A stretch of 64,000 bases of DNA. It comes from RYN-230 sp963782185 (GTDB lineage: Bacteria; Actinomycetota; Actinomycetes; Streptosporangiales; Streptosporangiaceae). Every line of letters begins with the position of its first letter. Positions within the stretch are counted from its first letter, which is position 1. Positions 60,021 to 64,000 of the stretch are shown here, piece after piece. The stretch covers positions 1 to 64,000 of the forward strand of contig CAWAJB010000012.1 of the NCBI GenBank assembly GCA_963782185.1. Direction: 5' to 3'. Both the position numbers and the translations under genes were made by a program. Below the pieces are notes generated by a model. It was given only the letters and a program-made list of their open reading frames with translations, was not told the DNA's origin and made no database searches.

Positions 60021-61007
60021 GTGCAGATGACCACGCTGGGCCGGGGCGGCCCGGAGGTATCCCGGCTCGGGCTCGGGCTCATGGGGATGTCGGGGATCTA
60101 CGGCCCGGCCGACGAGCAGGAGAGCCTGGCCACCATCCGGGCCGCGCTGGACGCGGGGATCACCCTGCTGGACACCGGCGACTTCTACGGGATGGGCCAT
60201 AACGAGATGCTGCTGTCCCGCGTCCTGCGGGAGGTCCCCAGGGACAGCGTGTTCGTCCAGGTGAAGTTCGGCGGGCAGCGGGACCCGTCCGGCCGGTTCA
60301 TCGGGCACGACGCCAGCCCGGCCGGGGTCAAGAACTACCTGGCCTACTCGCTGACCCGGCTCGGCACCGACTACGTGGACCTGTACCAGCCCGCCCGGCT
60401 CGACCCGCACGTCCCGATCGAGGACACGGTCGGCGCGATCGCGGAGATGATAGAGGCCGGGTACGTGCGGCACCTCGGCCTGTCGGAGGTGGGGCCGGAG
60501 ACGATCCGCCGGGCCAGTGCCGTCTACCCCGTCCGTGCGCTGCAGATCGAGTACTCGCTGATGAGCCGGGGTATCGAGGCGGACATCCTGCCTACGGTCC
60601 GGGAACTGGGGATCGGCGTGACCGCGTACGGGATCCTGTCCCGCGGTTTGCTGAACCGGGACACGGCCCGGCTCGCCGAGGGCGATCCCCGGGGCCGGTT
60701 CCCCCGGTTCCAGGGCGGCAACCTGGAGCGCAACCTCGAGTTGCTGGACGCGCTGGAGAAGATCGCGGGGCAGCGCGGGGTGAGCACCGCCCAGCTGGCC
60801 ATCGCCTGGGCGGCGTCCCGCGGCGACGACATCATCCCGCTGGTCGGGACCAAGCGGCGGGACCGGCTGGCCGAGGCCCTGGCCGGGGCCGGCCTGCGGC
60901 TGGCCCCGCAGGAGCTGGCCGCGATCGAGGCCGCCGTCCCGGCCGGGCAGGTGGCCGGCACCCGGTACGACACCGCCCAGATGGGTGCCCTGGACAGCGA
61001 GCGCTAA
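60021..61007 (+). CDS. Aldo/keto reductase
   Basis: A 328-residue TIM-barrel oxidoreductase. Asp51 and Tyr56 (DTGDFYGMGHN) and Lys82 (QVKFGG) are the catalytic residues. The position normally occupied by the catalytic His reads LYQPARLD, with Ala125. This variant is common in one AKR subgroup, so activity with a different substrate geometry is plausible. AGGAGGAG lies nine bases before the GTG at 60021. A 31-bp repeat cluster starts right at the stop codon. Confidence 0.9.
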   Translation: MQMTTLGRGGPEVSRLGLGLMGMSGIYGPADEQESLATIRAALDAGITLLDTGDFYGMGHNEMLLSRVLREVPRDSVFVQVKFGGQRDPSGRFIGHDASPAGVKNYLAYSLTRLGTDYVDLYQPARLDPHVPIEDTVGAIAEMIEAGYVRHLGLSEVGPETIRRASAVYPVRALQIEYSLMSRGIEADILPTVRELGIGVTAYGILSRGLLNRDTARLAEGDPRGRFPRFQGGNLERNLELLDALEKIAGQRGVSTAQLAIAWAASRGDDIIPLVGTKRRDRLAEALAGAGLRLAPQELAAIEAAVPAGQVAGTRYDTAQMGALDSER

Positions 61008-61129
61008 GGCCGGGCGCCGCAGCGCCCGGCCAGCTCAAGGCCGCGCGCCGCAGCGCCAGGCCAGCTCAAGGCCGCGCGCCGCAGCGCCAGGCCAGCTCAA
61101 GGCCGCGCGCCGCAGCGCCAGGCCAGCGA
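61006..61129. repeat. 31-bp tandem repeats with hairpin, after the aldo/keto reductase
   Basis: Four units beginning at 61006, 61037, 61068 and 61099 (aaggccg... to ...agctc). The first unit folds as a perfect 10-bp stem (61008-61017 with 61022-61031, loop cgca) directly after the stop codon and is the likely terminator. Copies 2-4 have imperfect stems. Confidence 0.85.
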
Positions 61130-61247
61130 ACACCGTATCCCCAACGGTCTGCCCGGCCTGCTCCGGCCGGGAGGACGCGGGACGCGCGGGGCGGGTCACG
61201 GGGAGCGGGGCGCCCGCCGGTGAGAGGTTCGTTGCGGGCAGTGAAGC

Positions 61248-62042
61248 TCAGCCCCGGGCCTGCCGCAAGATGCTGTGGTGCAGGTCCCGTGCGTAGCGGA
61301 AGGCCAGGACCAGGGCCACGATCGCGCCGCTGGCGTAGAAGCCGGCCCCGCCCGCGGTACCCGGCCCCGAGCGCATGCCCAGGACCGTGTCATCGACCGA
61401 GATCCCGGCCAGGACCAGCCCGGCCGCACCGAACAGCGTCATGGCGACCGTGGGCGTGAAGCTGTCCGGCAGCAGGTCGCGGGACCGCCGCCGGGCCAGG
61501 TGGTAGCAGGCCAGCGCGGCCAGGCCGATGACGCCCGCGGCCAGCCTGAGTGAGACCGCGTCGCTGCTGGTCTCCAGCACCGCGGCCTGCGCGCAGCTGT
61601 GCGCGTGGGTCCAGATGCTGAGCCAGTGGTGGCAGGCGGCCGCGGAGTACCGGACCGTGCCAGGGGTGCCCCCGACGAACCCCCGGCCGAACGCCACGTT
61701 CATCGCCCACGCGACCAGGCCGCTCACCCCGACCGCGACCAGGCCGATCGCGCCCAGCCGCCAGGTAGCCATGAACACGTCGCGCAGCACCGCGAGCGTG
61801 GGCAGCCGGCGAAGCCGCGCGTCGTGGGCGCGGACGACGGCCCGCACCGACCCGAAGCTGGACACCGCGTGCTCCTGCGCCTCCCGCTCGCTGAGCCCGG
61901 CGGCCAGCCCGTCGGTGACCGATTCGCGCAGGTGGTCCTCGGCCTCGGCGAGCACCCGGCGGGCCTCGCGAGGACGGGTGCGCAGCGCGACGTAGAGCTG
62001 GTCCAGGTACTGCTCGACCAGGTCGCCGCCGGGGGCGCTCAT
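61248..62042 (-). CDS. HAAS/permease-prefix membrane protein, PadR partner
   Basis: About 264 residues from the ATG at 62042, which overlaps the padR stop (ATGA). The N-terminal HAAS/DUF1700-type region is VEQYLDQLYVALRTRPREARRVLAEAEDHL, then LSEREAQEHAVSSFGS, and about five membrane helices follow. Such proteins are usually encoded right after PadR-like repressors, and a sensing or assembly role is supposed. No other partner gene is present here. Confidence 0.85.
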   Translation of the reverse strand: MSAPGGDLVEQYLDQLYVALRTRPREARRVLAEAEDHLRESVTDGLAAGLSEREAQEHAVSSFGSVRAVVRAHDARLRRLPTLAVLRDVFMATWRLGAIGLVAVGVSGLVAWAMNVAFGRGFVGGTPGTVRYSAAACHHWLSIWTHAHSCAQAAVLETSSDAVSLRLAAGVIGLAALACYHLARRRSRDLLPDSFTPTVAMTLFGAAGLVLAGISVDDTVLGMRSGPGTAGGAGFYASGAIVALVLAFRYARDLHHSILRQARG

Positions 62043-62362
62043 GCCGACCACCCCAGCACGGCCTGGACCCCGTGGGTGAAGTGGCGGTACTCGGTCCGCT
62101 CCGCGGCCAGCGCGGCCGCCCCCGGGGCGGTCAGGGCGTAGACCCGGCGCCGCCGGCCGTCGGCCCTGGCCCAGGAGCTGCTGAGCAGCCCGGCGTCCTC
62201 GAGCCGGTGCAGCGCGGGGTAGACCGTGCCTTCGGGCAGGTCGAACGTGTTCTCACTGCGGCGGCGCAGCTCGGAGATGACCGCGTAGCCGTGCGCCGGC
62301 CCGGCGGTGAGGACGGACAGCAGGAGCAGGTCCAGGTGTCCTCTGAGGCGTTCCCTGTTCAT
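62039..62362 (-). CDS. PadR family transcriptional regulator
   Basis: A 107-residue winged-helix regulator: LDLLLLSVLTAGPAHGYAVISEL, then LPEGTVYPALHRLEDAGLLSS and GRRRRVYALTAPGAAAL, the full short PadR domain. It is coupled by ATGA to the membrane-protein gene. A perfect palindrome next to its start codon overlaps a consensus promoter, so autorepression is very likely, with a ligand relieving it. Confidence 0.93.
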   Translation of the reverse strand: MNRERLRGHLDLLLLSVLTAGPAHGYAVISELRRRSENTFDLPEGTVYPALHRLEDAGLLSSSWARADGRRRRVYALTAPGAAALAAERTEYRHFTHGVQAVLGWSA

Positions 62363-62399
62363 ACCTAGCGACCCTATGCCTAGGGTCGCTAGGTGTCAA
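62363..62399 (-). promoter_or_regulatory. padR promoter with 14-bp-arm operator
   Basis: On the minus strand, TTGACA (62394-62399), a 17-base spacer and TAGGGT (62371-62376) lie eight bases before the ATG, which suggests leaderless transcription. The palindrome acctagcgacccta-N4-tagggtcgctaggt (62363-62394) covers the whole promoter. Confidence 0.85.
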
Positions 62400-62412
62400 C
62401 GCGTCCCGGCGG

Positions 62413-62936
62413 CTATCCGCGGTACGCGCGGGCCAGCTCCCGGAGCCTGCCGTGCGCGCCCCGCATCGGGTCGGCCGCGGGCAGGTACTGCTTGGGCATC
62501 TTGACCACGCTGGTGTAGTTGGGGTCGCACACGTTGGCCAGCGGTGCCTCGATGGCCTGGATGGCGAGCTGGTAGGCGTCCAGCTGATCCAGCCCGTAAT
62601 CGGCGGCCAGCCACTGCACCAGGTCCAGCGCCGCGATCCGGAACGCGTCCTCCAGCGGCCGCGCCGAGCCCGCGCTCATGAGGTGCGCGTCGGACTCCAG
62701 CCGCGGCCAGGCGCACGGGCGGCCCTTGACCAGGTCCACCGCGAGCACCGTGTTCATCGCGCACTCCACCGCGACCCCGCAGGTCTCGCCCTCGCCCTGG
62801 CGGGCGTGCCCGTCGCCGAGGGACAGCAGCGCGCCGTCGACGTTCACGCCCAGGTAGCACGTGACGCCGGCGCGCATCTCCGGGGTATCCATGTTGCCGC
62901 CGAACGCGTCAGGGTGATCACCTGCGGGTCGGTCAT
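62413..62936 (-). pseudogene. C-terminal remnant of acetamidase/formamidase
   Basis: From about 62905 the frame reads FGGNMDTPEMRAGVTCYLGV, then LSLGDGHARQGEGETCGVAVECAM and a normal C-terminus, the second half of the FmdA/AmdA family. The N-terminal ~110-130 residues are absent. An ATG at 62936 overlaps the permease stop (ATGA) but lies in a different frame. The first in-frame ATG, at 62892, would start inside the conserved domain. It looks like a gene left by an internal deletion joined to the permease gene. Confidence 0.7.
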
Positions 62937-64000
62937 GTGTCGTACTCCTCCAGCGGGTCCAGGTGAACCAGGCCGACCTCGACCACCCGGCGCGGGTCAT
63001 GCCGGTACAGGTAGACAAGGTAGATCACGCCCACGACCATCCAGCCGGCCACCCCGGGGCCCATGTAGGAGTAGGGCGGGGACAGCGGGGCCACGAACGA
63101 GAACACCTTGATCCCCGCGGCGGTGAGCCAGGCCGGGACGAACGTCACGATGCCCAGCACCGGGATGACCACGTGCAGCAGCGGGTTGACCCTCCGGCCG
63201 CCCCGGGTGAAGAAGCCGATGCAGGCCGCGTTCATCACGATGTAGATCGCGGCCAGCACGATGACCAGGGCGGTGGCCACCATCACGAAGGCAGTGACCG
63301 GGTCGTAGCCCAGCCCGAGGCCCAGGGTCACCGCGACCGTGATCACGGAGCCGGTCACGATGGCGAGCGCCAGGCAGTGGTGCTTCGGGTGTATCTGGGC
63401 CAGGAAGCGCGGGAACGCGCCGATCCGGCCCATGGCGTAGGCGGTCCGGCTGGAGACGTTCACCCCCGCGTTGGCGTTGGCGATCGTGGAGTTCACGATG
63501 GCCAGGAACACGAAGAACCAGAACAGCCCGTACAGCGACCGGGCCATGCCCTCCCAGGACGCGGCGCCCGTGCCGGTGGTGAAGTTGACGAACTTCGCGG
63601 GCCCGTACGCGACGTCCACCGCGTAGGTGGTGAACACGTACAGGGCCCCGATCAGCAGGGTGGCCAGCAGCACCGCCCGCGGGATCGTCCGCCGCGGGTT
63701 CCTGGCCTCCTCGGCCAGCGGCGCGGCTCCCTCGAACCCGCCGAAGGCCAGGATCGTGTACACCGAGCCGCCGATGACCCCGGCGATGCCGCTGAAGCCG
63801 GGCGGGGTGTACTTCGTGGTGAACACGCTGAGGGTGTTGTGGCTGCCCGCGTGGACCACGAAGAACACCGCGAGGACCAGGAATACCCCGATCTCGAACA
63901 GGCCGAGGACCGTGCCGAGCCGGGCCGAGGTGCGGATGCCGTAGAAGCCGGCGGCCAGCACGATCACCGCCCCGGCCAGCGCCCACGGCTACCACAGGTT
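62933..64000 (-). CDS. APC superfamily amino-acid/amine permease, partial
   Basis: The C-terminal ~345 residues of an APC permease. SVYTILAFGGFEGAAPLAEEARNPRRTIPRAVLLATLL (landmark for helix 6 and the following loop), NSTIANANAGVNVSSRTAYAMGR and GYDPVTAFVMVATALVIVLAAIYI are typical, with about eight helices. The 5' part lies beyond the window. An in-frame TAG occurs at about 63988-63990, before the last in-window start, so the gene may be frameshifted at its edge or start at 63967. It may supply the substrate to the amidase remnant. Confidence 0.8.

Noticed and set aside
58095..60473. 792-residue open frame opposite the amidohydrolase and aldo/keto reductase genes
   Set aside because: Composition is typical of antisense high-GC frames and both opposite genes have clear catalytic motifs.
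61006..61129. Possible CRISPR array
   Set aside because: The 31-bp units are directly adjacent with no spacers.

Overview
The window is high-GC DNA with dense, mostly short-spaced genes, GTG/ATG starts, ATGA/GTGA start-stop overlaps and many typical actinobacterial families: GuaB1, DUF4193, F420-type LLM oxidoreductase, VapBC, a GlnR-like box before amtB, and a ferrochelatase with a C-terminal cysteine cluster. This points to a soil-type filamentous actinomycete (Actinomycetota). I cannot place the genus from sequence alone.

Layout. 0.1-4.2 kb: VOC protein, secreted beta-helix protein, monofunctional peptidoglycan glycosyltransferase and GtrA protein, separated by palindromic repeats. 4.4-8.8 kb: ABC-2 exporter (ATPase plus two permeases) and a DUF2079 membrane protein. 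8.8-15.2 kb: a plus-strand acyl-CoA catabolic run (three acyl-CoA dehydrogenases, two SDRs, one VOC) in which a hairpin-bearing intercistronic element occurs three times. 15.2-25.5 kb: a minus-strand regulon with a LacI regulator first, then an Opp/Dpp-type importer and a GH3 beta-glucosidase, preceded by two identical 14-bp operators. 26.2-27.9 kb: amtB with GlnR-like half-sites. 28.0-31.4 kb: a truncated ABC-2 permease and a cyclase/ThDP-enzyme pair. 31.5-32.2 kb: VapBC. 32.2-34.0 kb: an LLM oxidoreductase and an alpha/beta hydrolase. 33.9-45.3 kb: a sugar regulon of eight translationally coupled minus-strand genes (M24-fold protein, U32-like TIM barrel, IlvD/Edd dehydratase, substrate-binding protein, two permeases, SMP-30 lactonase, MsmK-type ATPase), divergent from an IclR regulator and a zinc alcohol dehydrogenase. 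45.4-52.2 kb: a decayed GT87 gene, guaB1, a CPA1 antiporter, a TetR regulator and an aldonolactone oxidase. 52.4-57.8 kb: lytic transglycosylase, ferrochelatase, inositol monophosphatase-like protein, a pseudokinase with an extracytoplasmic domain, and DUF4193. 58.2-64.0 kb: amidohydrolase, aldo/keto reductase, PadR with its membrane partner, an amidase remnant and an amino-acid permease that runs to the window edge.

How the genes work together. The 33.9-45.3 kb block has the parts of an oxidative non-phosphorylating sugar pathway (import, dehydrogenase, lactonase, dehydratase), but the step after dehydration is occupied by two proteins of unclear chemistry. This is my best candidate for an undescribed system. 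The 15-25 kb block reads as uptake and hydrolysis of a beta-linked glycoside through an oligopeptide-type transporter.

Two properties cut across the window. First, short tandem repeats, often 15 bp and in frame, interrupt several unrelated genes. Second, between 43.5 and 56.5 kb several genes carry single-base frame changes in GC-rich runs, which may be assembly errors rather than real decay. All functions are inferred from motifs seen by eye. No database search was run.
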